Origin: Cheiracanthium punctorium
Taxonomy: Eukaryota; Arthropoda; Arachnida; Araneae; Cheiracanthiidae
NCBI GenBank assembly: GCA_038373885.1
Contig: JAWZYV010012341.1
Location: 558,001-622,000, forward strand
DNA length: 64,000 nucleotides
Direction of reading: 5' to 3'
The translations under genes and the position numbers were made by a program. Positions 34,166 through 46,170 of the stretch are shown piece after piece. Below the pieces are notes generated by a model. The model worked only from the letters and a program-made list of their open reading frames with translations, made no database searches and was not told the DNA's origin. Numbering within the stretch: position 1 is the stretch's first letter; every line of letters starts with the position of its first letter.

Positions 34166-34888
34166 TTTTGGCAACACTTTGTACTCGACTTCCATGTGCT
34201 TTCTACCAGTCCAGATTGGTATGTCGATTTTTCAGTGCTTTTCCTATTATTTTGATTTCTTATTGTTTTCCTTTTTTCCCTTTTTTATAGTAGGATGGAG
34301 CCTAAAACGAGTGGAGTGAATATCTCTTTTGATATGCCACGCAACCGAAATCCTACTATTTTGTTTGTCTTTAATTATAATCTAATGGTTATGGCTCTTC
34401 ACGATGGTGCTAGGGTAAATAATTTGTTACGAAACGACATATTTTAAAATTAATTTTTATTTTATATATTTCCAATGAAGATATTCGGAATTCTTATGAC
34501 TCACAAATGCATATTAAATACAATTTTGATCTCATCTAATATTCCTAAAATGCCATTTTTTTTTTTACATCCGAACTAAAATCATCGCACGTTAACTAGA
34601 CTACTAGAGAGTCAAAACTATCAAATATTTACTACATTTCTAACTGCAAGATCACGTTTTGAGAGAATTGATGTAACAGTGTTTCACTTCTTAAATACAT
34701 CCTACAGACAATATAAATGGAGAGTATCCTAAGAAAGATTTATTGATTTTGCGAAACATATATTTTTCAGAACTTATAAATTATTGAGTACAGTGCATAT
34801 GTTTTTGATGAAATATATCTGAAACGTACTATGTCTCTTAGTGCGAAAGTGACGTATTTTGACTTCTAGATAGCAAGCGATTTTTTAG
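34166..34888. other. AT-rich spacer
   Basis: No gene or element recognised. Confidence 0.5.
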
Positions 34889-35112
34889 TTTTTTTTTTTT
34901 TTCAACGGACGGGCACTTGCCGATTAGGCATTGTCCATTACAACTGCCCAAAGGTATTGGAGACAATTTATTATTGAGGCTCCCAGTGGGCGTCCAGCGT
35001 TACCCCCTATGAAGGGACGGACGAGTTGAGATCCATGCCCACGTCGGGATTCGAACCCGGACCCAAGGCGTGATAGAATGGTTCTTAAGCCACTACACCA
35101 CCTGGGCGGCGA
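34889..35112 (-). mobile_element. tRNA-derived SINE, family 3 (minus strand)
   Basis: On the minus strand the head GCCCAGGTGGTGTAGTGG contains a clear A box and GGGTTCGAATCCC is a perfect B box. The 5' GCCCAGG can still pair with most of CGTGGGC after the T arm, so the tRNA fold is better preserved than in the other SINEs. The body follows, and the 3' end is a poly(A) tail (T run at 34889-34902 on the plus strand). It is not a functional tRNA gene: the anticodon arm is not well formed and the sequence continues as a SINE body. It retains a plausible Pol III promoter. Confidence 0.85.
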
Positions 35113-36413
35113 GATTCTTTGGCACTGTAAATGAAATTTATGAAACCACCTTATTGGCAAAATAGCACGTGGTTTATTAACGCTAGAAGCGTCGTTGGGG
35201 TCATTTTGACTCTTTCCCCAATATCTCATACTTTATTTCAATAAACAATTTAACACCGCACTCATTTTCCTACTTTACCTAAAATTATTCCAAGCGCGTT
35301 GTGACAAATTTTTACATTTCTATTTTAATTAGTAAAATAAATAAATACAGAAATACTTAAAACAGCCATCAGGGGTCATTTAGGCTGTCCCTTCCGGCTG
35401 TTCTAGTTTTACAACATTCTATAAAATCTCTATCGGAATTGTAATTTAAAATTTGGTCTTATTTGTATGAATAAATTGTGGAAAGACATTTATTTTTTTA
35501 ACCTGAAGTATTTTTAAATGTTTAAAGGTTTCCAAGTTGGGCTCTTGGATTATTTGTATTTAAATTAAAAGCAAGTTCTTTTTTAATCTTTAGCAGCATA
35601 AGAAATAGAGCGTTCAAATTTGTGATAAAAGATTGTAGGTTATTGTTAGGTGTGGGAGAATGGTGGGAAAATCATATATTTATTTTTAAAGGTTCTAAAA
35701 TCAAACTGTTAAATTTATGACACCACCTAAATCTTTAATTATTGACGTATCATAATTATTAATACGCCATTTTTAATTAAATTATTGACGTATTATTACA
35801 AACATTAGACTTCTATAGATTTTAAATATAGCATTTTTTTAATGTTATAAAAATACTTTTCAATGGTGTCATTTTTAGTTAGGCAAATATTGATACCCTC
35901 ATTTTCCCCCGTGGATGGGAAGAATGGGGTTAGCAAACAAAAATGCCTGTATATTTTTAATAAAAATCATGTTAATGCTATGAATGAAAGAAAATGCACT
36001 CAATTCAATGCATTCTTATTATATTTCAAGAAAAAGATGCACAGAAAAGGATTATTTCCCAAAATATTTAGCTATAGGAATAATGTCCTCAATTATCAAA
36101 TTAAGGTCACTCAGTATATGGCAAATGTTAGTTGGTTCCACAGGTAAGCAGGAATGGCTGATGAGCTGTAGCCACCCGTGAAATAAACATAAGATATGAA
36201 GACGATTACGTATTTATGGATAAATTCGAAAGTTCCCCTTGAAATTTTTGAGGTTCAGCTGCGGACCTATGCCAAAATAAAAATATTTTCTCTAATGTAT
36301 GTTTCTCCAACTGCAAAAGATTTCATATTCGAGTTATGATTTTATGTATTTTTTGATTCATTTTTATATTCGAACACTTCTAGGGAAAGTATAAGGGCTC
36401 CATACCAACCCTC

Positions 36414-36414
<1 letters not shown>
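35113..36414. other. AT-rich spacer, no gene recognised
   Basis: Overlapping plus-strand open frames (35863-36181) have no motif. No TIR or RNA gene seen. Confidence 0.5.

Positions 36415-36446
<32 letters not shown>
36415..36446. repeat. Poly(A) run of about 32
   Basis: Uninterrupted A run, with a second A run (about 12) near 36517. No retroposed body was recognised upstream. Confidence 0.9.
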
Positions 36447-36448
<2 letters not shown>

Positions 36449-37954
36449 TATGTTATAGCGGTTTTTGTAAGCTGTATTTATTGCATTCTAGGTTTTTGAG
36501 TTCTCAGTCACCACCAAAAAAAAAAAAATTCTTTGCGAGGCTACTGCTTCCACAATATTAATTTCTACAGAGAACAGCTAATTAAAATGTGAGTTTCATT
36601 GCTTTTAATTGTTGTTTCATTATTATATAACTAAAGGAGAAATAGAAATGCCAGTATCATGCAGAACTTTGCGAATTCTAATCATACCCCACCTCAGAAA
36701 CAAAAATTTTTAAGATAGAAATTGCAATTTTATTCTTAATTTATTTTATGTAATCCAGTTCTTTTGAAGTCTGTATACTAATAAGTATCAAAATATAAAT
36801 GCTTTATCAAATTATAAGGAATCTAGAAGAAAAATTTTTCAATATTACTTGTTAACAGGTAGTATTTTTAGAGCAACAATAAGAGGTTTTGCACAAGTTA
36901 ATATTGATGATATATCCTAAAGCTTCATTAGAAGTACTTGTCATATTGTTAAGATATATCACCATAAAAAAATGGAAACATCTAAATTTTTATGGTGGAA
37001 AAAGGTATTTTTCAATATACTCCCATTTTTCCCCATACCACCACTCTCCCCCACCTGACCCTATTTGTTTTCTTTTATTTGCATAAGCTTTGTTCACTTT
37101 AAACAGTAAATGCATGTAAAATAGCAATTGCCAAACGTCTGGAAAATATTCAAATGTGAATGGAAAACTATCTGAACCTTCATTTATAAATAATTTTTTA
37201 TTTGCCGTATGACTGAAATGCATCAAATATTACTCAACATACCTGCGCAGTAGTTTCGTATACAGAAATTCCTTTGGGTGGACCTAGTTAAAAGGAAAAA
37301 AGCTTATTTATATCAAATAAAATGCTCAAGAAAGCTAAATCTTATTCTAAAGCAATGTTCCTTTTTAACTATATCCTACCAATAAAATGTCTGTATTTTG
37401 CTTACCTATATCAAGCGATATTTAGAGCATTCCTGTCAAACGATAAATGACAAATTATTTATAAATGAAAAATTCAGATAATTTCCCAGATCACATTTCA
37501 AGATTTTAGAAGTTTACAGTAAAAGTTTACAACTTCATTTGTATTGGTCAAAATCGGTTGGCGTTTGTTTGTTCTAGTTTTTCAGGTTTTCTTTGACCAC
37601 TGTCAACCTTATATGGGACAAGAAACCTCCGAGCTTCCTTAATTATTCACACGATCATTATCTACAACCACCATGGAAATGTAGAACAGAATTCGCAATT
37701 AAACTGTCAACGATATTATTGCCAAATCAATGTCTTTTTTCTTTGCCGGCACCGTACACGTGCATACACATGTGCATAAACATTATAAATATATATACAT
37801 AATATAAACAACTGTTAATCTGTTTATTTTATCATATCTAATATTATATTTATGTTGCCTCCTCTTTTACCTGTTATTAATTATACTTAAGCTTGTAATT
37901 TCTTTTTAATTTTAAAGCAATTCTACACTCTAAAATGTTCAGCATTAAGACTGT
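36447..37954. other. AT-rich spacer, no gene recognised
   Basis: Short open frames only. A C-rich segment near 37025-37062 is the only compositional feature. Confidence 0.5.
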
Positions 37955-38964
37955 TATAAAGGCAGTGCTGGATTAAGACAGCGCGGGGCCCGTAGCAAAT
38001 GTTACCAAGGGGCCCCATGTTCAGTGACGCACTCATATTTTGTTTGTTTGTTTGTTTGAAGGGAAGGAGTTCATACTCACATTATAGTAGTATGGATAAA
38101 TTAACCGAAAAAATAAATAGTGCTAATTATATTATAATTTATTTTTAGAATGAATTAATTAGTTAATGAGATTACTAATGCTCATTATATGTAAATAAAA
38201 CTAAAACTTCCTAACCGTTAGATCTGGGAGGGGTTTATCCCAACCCTTCCTCCCACTTGGGTGCTATGTCTAGATTTTGTGCGATAATAAAATGAATTAC
38301 AACTTTTGCGAGCTTTTCTTGATTTAATATGAGCAAATTTGAGCTAACACTAGACAAATAAATTTGTCTAAGTAAATTCGTATGCGAAAGAAATGTCCCT
38401 CAAAATATAAAGTTCTCTATTGGGGGGGGGGCGATTCAAGGCGGAGGGCTAAATAGATAGAAAGACTGGCGATGTTTAAAGGTATTTATACCTACAACTC
38501 AAGTTTTTTTTTATGTTAATGTTCATGGATACCGAGTTTCTAATACCCTCCACTTTACCCTCTCCCATATCCAAACATATAACTTGACAAGATTACATAC
38601 ATACAATAATAATAATTTCTATAAAAATTTTAGAACCTTCGAAAACAATATGTACTTTAAACTGTGAGTTTAAATACAATTTTTCTCCCTCTAAAAAATA
38701 CGTACTTGTAAAATTATTCCATTATTTGGAAGGTCTTTACTTATACTAGTTTGCCTATTTTTAACTTCATGTATTAATGGATTACTTCATAAGAAATCAA
38801 ATTGCGGATAGGCAGATCTAGTGCAATTATACTTTCGCTTTTCAAAATACACTGCATGAACGGAACGCATTCAAACTGTATAAGCGTAGAGAGGGGGGCT
38901 GTTACTTCCACATACAGCTTGGTGCACTTCTAAAGACCATTTCGTTCAAGTTCTACAAGCATGC

Positions 38965-39429
38965 GTGCATTACTTTCCAACCTACCTTGTTAAAAATGGT
39001 ATAAAATATTTTGTTTTAAAAAATCTCAATAAGAGGATTCCATCTTTTCTAACTAGAATAATCGATATAATAAAAAATTTGGATAAAACATTCATTATCG
39101 TATTACTTGCAAATGTTTTTGCAGGATATAATAATCTTAAATGTGATCAAGTATTTTGTGAGTTTCTGTATTTTGTGAGAGCAAAAGTATCAGAAAACAC
39201 CCTTTGTTTTCAGTTTGCCTGGGGTTATGGCTTCCCGGATAGCCTGACTATCTTGTCTTTGTGCAAAGATCCTCCCCATTCTAATTATTTTATCCGAATG
39301 AACTTACTGTCATTCGCGACCCTGACCTGTGGTTTCGACAGGCCAAAATCATTTTTTTTTATATTTAACGCTGTTAATTTCCGTGATAACTATTATGATT
39401 TATCAGAACTGCTGATTCTCAAAATATAA
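38965..39429 (+). CDS. Unidentified 154-codon open frame in hAT element
   Basis: This is the longest uninterrupted open frame in the window. The product is rich in Phe, Leu, Ile and Asn with several hydrophobic stretches (for example around residues 40-53) but no motif I recognise, and it does not look like a hAT transposase. AT-rich composition favours chance or a decayed frame. It is listed because of its length and its position inside a mobile element. Confidence 0.15.
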   Translation: MHYFPTYLVKNGIKYFVLKNLNKRIPSFLTRIIDIIKNLDKTFIIVLLANVFAGYNNLKCDQVFCEFLYFVRAKVSENTLCFQFAWGYGFPDSLTILSLCKDPPHSNYFIRMNLLSFATLTCGFDRPKSFFFIFNAVNFRDNYYDLSELLILKI

Positions 39430-40388
39430 AAAATGGCGTACATTGTATATCTCATTATTGTTTGAAATAGTAATTCGACTGTGTTCAAACACTGTAAAAT
39501 GTAAATAAATAAATACATAAAAATAAAGCAAGTCAAACACCGAAAGCTTTCTAAAGATGGCTTACTCCCTATTTCATACATCTGCGAATTTCGCCAAAGC
39601 TAGCCCCTTTACTAAGACAAAATACTTTTGGGACGGCCCAAGATCCTATTCAATAGCATTCTCATATATGCAAAAAAAACAAAATAAATTTATATCCAAT
39701 ATTTACATAAAATTATTGTTTCGAGGGGGAATGTCTTTTTTATGGGTCGCGTTTTTTCCTACATTCCTATGGACCTCAGCTCTCGTGGAAATGCAGAAGC
39801 TCAACTCGCTTTCCAGAGAAAATCTTCAGAAATAGCCACAAATAGTTCCTGTATATTGAGTCATTTTGAAATATTTGATTACAACTTCATCAAAAAACTC
39901 ATTCGATTTGTTACAGCAAAGCTCCTGAAATGATCGAAGCCGATGGGCTACTCAGCCTAATGAATAATCCGGCCTACTGACGCATTAATGCAATTTTGTT
40001 TGTAGAGGCGGTTAGGTGGAAGATTCACATACACATCCATTTTATGGAAGTAAAATTGAATTGTTTACATTAATTTCATTTTTTTCGGGAGGGATGTTCG
40101 CCCCCTTCAACCCCTTACCATTAACACGTCCTTGAACCTGCCCTGACTCTGTTCTTTCATTTTGGCACTTAGTTTTCTTTCTATATTTGTTTATTTCTGG
40201 ATTCATTCAAAAATAAAGACAAACTTGTAACATATTGGTAAAGAATGCATTTTTTAAAGGCCATGCATAGGTGGGTAGTCCTATATATAGTAAGGGTCTG
40301 GAGACCTCCTCCTCCGAGATGCACTTTTTCTCAACAAAAAGATAAAAAAATACTCGATTTTAATAGCACTGTAGTACTAGTGACGAAG

Positions 40389-40414
40389 TTTTTTTTTTTT
40401 TTTTTTTTTTTTTT
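40389..40414. repeat. Poly(T) run of about 26
   Basis: Uninterrupted T run. A hairpin with arms GAAATTCTTCCAG and CTGGAAGAATTTC follows at about 40720-40767. Confidence 0.85.
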
Positions 40415-40849
40415 CAAATTCTGCCTCTCCCGCTGTTTTGACCCTCTCTGAATTTTTTTTCTGGGTACTGCATTTTTTGTTCCTGTGTGTGTGAAAAATA
40501 CTCTCTATGTCTCTTGTTGCTGTCTTTGAACACTCATTCAATTTAGGTTAGGTAATCAGTTGATTAAATAATGCAGGTATGCGACAGCCACACTAAATTT
40601 ATATACATTCTTTCAATGACTTATCTACAATTGATTTACAGTTCCATAATAGAGCTTCAAAATTTGTCTTATCCAAAACAAACAAACCAAAAATGAATAA
40701 AATTAAAAAAAAAAAAAATTGAAATTCTTCCAGATTTTATTTACGCACTCGGCTGGAAGAATTTCGGGTTTTTTTTTTGTTTGTTTTTGTTATTTTTTTT
40801 GTTTTTTTAAATCTATTCAATCAATTCTGCCATATAGAGGAAAATGATA

Positions 40850-41465
40850 ACTTAAGTGCTCATATAGACTCCTGTTCGCATAATTTTGTTGCTGAAAATT
40901 GTATCCAATGTTGTTTCGAATCTAGTGGTGAGATGTTTTGGATGAGTGAGCATTGGAAAATCTGAAGTATCCATTTCAGTTATGAAATCGGATCCTTGAT
41001 CGGAATTTAGTTCTATGTTAAAATCTCTTGCTAAAACAGTCATACAATCATCCTCCTTCAGCAACGTTTCAAATAGAGCGTCTAATTTATCTTCATAAGA
41101 AATTCGAGGACTAGCATATGTAACTGCAAATCTCACTTTATCTTAAATATACGCAATGACCATTTAAACAACTTTTGATCTGGCTCGTGTAGGCACGGGT
41201 AAAGTGTTTCATATTCTTTTTATAAAGTGATTTTTATAAAGTTTTCCTCTATAAAAATCATAACTCCAGATGGCTTTCTGTTTTGGAAACCACTGTCTAT
41301 CCGTTCGTTCAAAGTGAATCCTGGTATTTGAAAATCATCTGAAAGGATAGTCCATGTTTCCGTTAGCAATATCAAATCACTCTGCAGAAAACATGAATAA
41401 AACGGAAAAGTGACCACGGCGCGCCGCGTAGACGAAAATCCCGTGCTTGAAAGAGATAGCACCCG
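40850..41465 (-). pseudogene. Endonuclease/exonuclease/phosphatase-type fragment
   Basis: Minus-strand frame 41462-41220 has SDLILLTETWTILSDDFQIP and GFTLNERIDSGFQNRKPSGV, and frame 41136-40852 has CMTVLARDFNIELNS, LTHPKHLTTRFETTLDTIFSN. These match blocks of AP-endonuclease-like domains (ETW with the catalytic Glu; the GDFN-type motif here altered to ARDFN; and the terminal TR..T.LD.IFSN block). Such domains are found in non-LTR elements and in Helentron-type Helitrons. The two parts are in different frames with a gap, so it is inactive. No RT or helicase is attached, and its parent element is unclear. Confidence 0.7.
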
Positions 41466-41638
41466 AGTGCTAAAAAAGAAAGAAAGAAAGAATCGTGATA
41501 TTTATCTTTTGCTTCAAAAAATCTAGATTTTAGGGAGAGGACAAAAACTTTCAAACTACAAGCGCGGGGCCCCCAAAAGCGCGGGGCCCGTAGCATTTGC
41601 TACTTTTGCTATATTGTTAATCCGGCACTGTATAAAGG

Positions 41639-44136
41639 TTGTTTGACATTAATAACCTCAAACCAAAACAAGGCCAGATTCAAAGCATTACTGATATAAT
41701 AAGATCTTGATTAAAAAGCAACCCAAATTATTATTTTCACTGAAGAGCTTAATTGCTTTACATTCCAACTCGTATTATATAAGATTGTAGTAGAAATATT
41801 CATGCCATTTCGATTTTTAAGCATGTTAAGAGTTGAACTCCTTATTCAAATTTTCACAGAAATTCGTTTCTGCAAGCGCAATCACATCCTTCCTCTTCAG
41901 TTCAAAACATTTTCTTTCTCATTCATAACGACAAGAAAGGATTGCATATTTCCACTTGAACGCAGAATGGGAAAGCATAATGATATCTGCAAAATTGTTA
42001 CTCTATAAAAATTATTAGTGCCAACAGAAATTCGGAAGTTCAAATATCAGATTTTTCCCCCTGGGGAAAGTTCTCTCTAAGTGGGCATTTCCGCTTTCGA
42101 TTTTACGTTATTTGCGGGGAATACTAATCTTTCCAAACAACCTGGAATCATTTATACATTTGCGAATACAGTCGGAGATAATATTGACGGAACCGAATTG
42201 GGTTTTATAATCTTGCGTTTAAATATATTATTGCATTTGATTTGCTAGCAGTTTCATATCAGTGCTTAGAAAGAATGATTTTCAAATTTATTTACTTTCT
42301 AATGAATATTAAAATTCAAAATGCTTAGAAAACGTAACTCGACTAAGTCCGTGTGTTACCAGTGAATTATAATTAATTAGAATAGCATATGTAATAAATT
42401 TTAGCACGTTTGTTATTATTCAAAACAGTTTTCTTTACTATTAAAAATAAATTAATCGACCGACGCAGAAAATACGGTATTTGGGGAATGTTCGGATAAT
42501 GTCTAATTTTTGCTTATGCAATTCTATAATATATGCAAGCAGGTACCTCAAAGACAAAAATAAAATGTATTTATTTGTATTAATTTCAGAAATAAAAGGT
42601 TTCAAAGAAATTGAAACTAATAATTTGGCATACACTGAAATTTCACTTTTTAAATTTATAAAAGAAATTTTTCAAATGACACATACATTTTATTTTCACT
42701 TAATGTCATTTCGGGGGGGGGATGGAACTGTCAAATTTTTCGTTGAAGGGTCATTATCAAAATTCATTGCCATTTGTTGTCCGCGTGTAAGATTTTTTTT
42801 ATTTACACGGTTTAAGAATATTTAAATGATTTTTCTTTTTATCATGATTTTTAATCCGACAATTTCCAATACTTAAACAATAGATTAAAAGACATACTAA
42901 TTAATAATTTTAAAAAAAGAGAGAAGATACTGAAATATAGCTCTCTGAATCATAGAACATAAAACGTGTTATGCAGAATTACTGCCCCAAAACTAAAATT
43001 TCTGCCCTGACATATTTTAAAAATGTGAAATAGAGTTTAAAATTCATTATGAAGTTGTTTTTTTTAGGTTTTAAGAAAAATACAAGACGTTAGATAATTA
43101 AATACAGCTGTCCGCACATGGATGTCATATCTGTTACCCTACATTATTTTCAACTTTTTAAACAACAAAATTGAAATTTGAGAATGGCAACACCTGTTCA
43201 CCAGTAGAGCATGGTCGAAAAAAAATATAAGCAGACATTTTGAGTTTTTGGCATTTGATTGAAAAAGCAAAGCCTATTTAAGTATTTTTATTGCATGTCA
43301 TGGCTGTTACCTTAATATGCTGTATAAAATATATTTATATATTTGTTAATGCAATTGATTAATTTAGATCATTAGTTTTTAGTTTTTTAGTCTAAATTAA
43401 TGTCTCTTTTCGTGTTCTCGAGGAATTATTTAGACTCATGAATTTTTGTTCTTTGAAATGTCATGTCTGTTACTATAACAAGAAACAGACATGACAAACA
43501 AAAACTTATAAAAAATGAAAAATAATTTTAAAGGGAAAAGACTGTATTATATGGACAAAAGGACACTAACTTAATTATATCAATTTGCATTATTTTTGCT
43601 AGCCATAAGTATACAAATTTTAAAGAAAATGTCCGGTAACAGGCATTTCAAATTTCATCACGTCTGATAATGGAAAATCTAAAAAAATTAAATTAAAAAA
43701 ATGCATGAATAACGCTCAAATAATGTTCAGAAACAAGGTATGTTTTATAATATTGGAATAAAAAATACTGTTTATTTAATTTTATTTTTGGTTCTGAAAT
43801 TTTCAAAATTTCACCCAATTTAGAAAATGACCCTGATAAACTTCTCGGTAGATTATCCAATTATATCATTCAAACAACCAAAGACGTTTTCTATGCGTGC
43901 CATTATTTGCTTCTCAAGAAACATAATATTTTTTCGCTAGTAATCATTGTGGCTGTTAGTAAGTCAAAATTTTTTTCATATGGTTATAAATATACAATTA
44001 AAGGTTTTGTTCTGTATGTCATCTATCTCGGTTTGATGATGTTACCTTGGGGACCATACAGGCTTTCAGATAACCTAAAATGACGTTCTGAAAACGACAT
44101 TGTAATATTTGAGTGGGTTGTATTTCTTATCTAGAT
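41639..44136. other. AT-rich spacer with a recurrent 16-mer
   Basis: No gene is recognised. TGTCAT(A/G)(T/G)CTGTTAC occurs at 43123, 43296 and 43459, an inverted partner lies at 43485-43496, and a weaker inverted form (GGTAACAGGCAT) at about 43634. Spacing is 163-175 bases. The plus-strand open frame 42481-42825 (114 codons) has no known motif. Confidence 0.5.
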
Positions 44137-44356
44137 GGGCCCCACCATGGACGAGTGGATAAGACATCAAACATGATGCATGAAGTGTGAATGTTCCGAG
44201 TTCAGGCCTACGCGAGGCGGCTGTTGATCTAACGGTCCTGAGATTTAGGCGGTTTTCTCCAGATGTAACCAGAATACGCGTTAGAACCCCCTAGGGAAGT
44301 CCCCCTATAGGCAGATGCCACTCGTGCAGGCTGTGCATATCGCAAAACAACTCACG
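44137..44356 (+). mobile_element. tRNA-derived SINE, family 1, copy C
   Basis: CACCATGGACGAGTGGATAAGACA head, degraded B box (CCGAGTTCAGGCC), then GTTGATCTAACGGTCCTGAG and GTTTTCTCCAGATGTAACC as in the other family-1 copies. It lies just beyond the 3' side of the minus-strand LINE relic. Confidence 0.78.
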
Positions 44357-44424
44357 TAGACGATCGGGAGAGATGGACCAGGTTTCTGTCGTAACAGATG
44401 AGTGACTAACCTAGAAACTTTTTT

Positions 44425-45310
44425 TCAGGTGGCTTTCTTCAGGTGCCGGCTGGAGATGCCTTGGGAGACACTAACAATGCCCTTGAAAGCGTTAATCTGG
44501 GCGATACCCTTGTTCCGGAGGAGCGTTAAGTGCTTGGTCCACGTCAGGTTAGTGGAAAACTAGAGGCCAAGAATGTGCATATCCGTATTCCAGGGGGTAC
44601 TTTGTCCATTGATGAAGAAGGGATAGTGCGGTTTCAGTCGTTTATTAGAACAGTTCATTGTCTGACTTTTTACGGGGTTAACCAGTAGGTTCCAGTAAGA
44701 GCCCCACTGTGTAACACGGCTGATCGCTTCCTGGAGATTTCTGTGCACCGTATCGAAGCAGATATCAGCCGCGTACAAAAAAATGTCTTCGGCGTAGAGC
44801 AGACAGGAAGTGTTGGAGGGAACGGCTTCAAAAATATCCCTCATATAAAAGGAAAATAACAGGGGCGACAGAACGCAGCTGACCACGGGTGGGGGGAGGA
44901 GCAACCCTCCCCCCACCTAACTTGGGAAGTTCTCTGCGAAATGAAGGTCAAAATCCACCGGACAAGCTTTCCGTTGAGGCCAGCCTTAAGAAGTTTCAAG
45001 GAGAGGCCGTCGTGCCACAACGAGTCCTAGGCCGTTTCAAGATCCAGGGAGACCAGAACCACGTGTTTTTTTCTGCCTCCGAAGCGAAGGTAAGTCATCG
45101 TAAAGTCTCACAACGGCTGCGGTACAATCCCTGAAAGGAAGGAACCCAAAGTGATATTCGTTGAACGGAGAGTTCTGAAGGGACCAATAAGTGGAGGCGA
45201 CTGGGAATCATTCGTTCAGTATTTTTGTCCGGAACCAAGGTTAGCGATATAGGACGATAGGAGGAGAGACTGTCCGTGGGACGCCCGGGCTTGGGAATCG
45301 GAAACATAAT
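44425..45310 (-). pseudogene. Jockey-like LINE reverse transcriptase (degenerate)
   Basis: Minus-strand frames read, in order, IPKPGRPTDSLSSYRPISLT (RT block 1), then the start of the finger/palm region in broken frames (HVVLVSLDLEKA-like region near 45060), CVLSPLLFSFYMRDI, CLLYAEDIFLYA (the catalytic YADD-type motif, here YAED) and MHILGL, then TWTKHLTLLRNKG. This is a typical non-LTR RT with the Jockey/CR1-type arrangement. The GVPQG turn before VLSPLLF is replaced by a G-rich hairpin insertion (44888-44917). Frames are shifted and stopped throughout, so it is inactive. Confidence 0.88.
44888..44917. repeat. G/C-rich hairpin within RT motif
   Basis: Perfect 12 bp arms GGTGGGGGGAGG and CCTCCCCCCACC with a 6-base loop, located exactly where the conserved RT turn should be encoded. 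Confidence 0.9.
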
Positions 45311-46170
45311 TCACTCTCTCCAAGACGGGGGAATGTTGCCGGTGTTCCACGAATCGTTAATTACCTGTAGCAGCACCCGACGACCATTCTCGTCCAGGCA
45401 CCAAATTAGACGAATGGAGAGGCAGTCTTTGCCATGGTAACCATTGGAGGTCGACCGGATGGAAGAAACGAGTTCAAAAACCGTGGAGGGCCGATCTGTT
45501 GGCGGTCGGCCGAAGGCTGTCGTTAATCCAATCTGAAGTCCAAGGGGATATAAGAGGCCGGGGCAGGCCTAGAGAACGCCTCCGCAAGGCAATCGTAATG
45601 TCTCGATCCAAGGGGACCGGGTCCCAAGACGAAGTACCAGCCTGTGAGAGGTAGGGGAAGTGGTATGGATTCTACGTAAAGCCTTTATGATCTTGTAAAT
45701 TGAGCCAGAACCGCTAGCGGACTTGCAGGTCTCGTTCCAATGCCAACAGGAAGCAGATCACATTTCCCGCTTGAGCAAAACCGAATACTTTTTATACTGT
45801 GCCCAGAATTGGGGCGACAGCCAGGTTCTCACCTTTCTCAAAAATTTTCTTTTCTGGCCCAGAAGGAAACTGCATTTGCTATTCCACCACAGAGCACCAC
45901 TGCGAAGGCGGATGATGGTCGATTTGGAAGCCTGAGTAAGACTTTCTGAGCACGTTTGAAGGAAGTCGTCTTAGTAAGCGGGAGGGGACTCCTTCAAAAC
46001 GCCGCTTAGCCGGTAGGCAAATCGCGATAAGCAAACCTCCCCCCCCCCCCTGCCAAACGGCCGATGAGAACGGTACGGAATTTTACCAGGGACACTGAAG
46101 GGAACCGAAATAGACAGCCAAGTTTCCTGGAGGACAACTATTTGTGCTGATGATAAAATAGAATGGAGCA
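45311..46170 (-). pseudogene. LINE endonuclease and EN-RT linker (degenerate)
   Basis: The minus-strand frame 46171-45971 reads SAQIVVLQETWLSISVPFSV and PFGRGGGEVCL, matching the start of a non-LTR AP-endonuclease (catalytic Glu in QETW). The remaining endonuclease and linker sequence to 45311 is frameshifted; no long frame survives. The conserved order (ORF1, endonuclease, RT) on the same strand supports one element. Confidence 0.75.

Larger units (their letters stand above)
37955..41638. mobile_element. hAT-type element, 3.67 kb, with 8 bp target duplication
   Basis: Element 37963-41630 is flanked by perfect 8 bp direct repeats TATAAAGG (37955-37962 and 41631-41638). The ends CAGTGCTGGATTAA and TTAATCCGGCACTG are inverted repeats, and both arms carry GCGCGGGGCCCGTAGCA(A/T)(A/T)TG-like sequence just inside (inverted partly, with a local GCGCGGGGCCC duplication at 41562-41590). 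Terminal CAGTG, short TIRs and the 8 bp duplication fit the hAT superfamily. No hAT transposase (dimerisation domain or zinc finger BED) is recognisable, so the element is non-autonomous. It carries unrelated sequence, including an endonuclease fragment. Confidence 0.88.

Noticed and set aside
34924..35229. 101-codon minus-strand open frame and apparent tRNA
   Set aside because: The frame runs through a SINE. The tRNA-like head has good A and B boxes but a poor anticodon arm and continues into a SINE body with a poly(A) tail, so it is not a tRNA gene.
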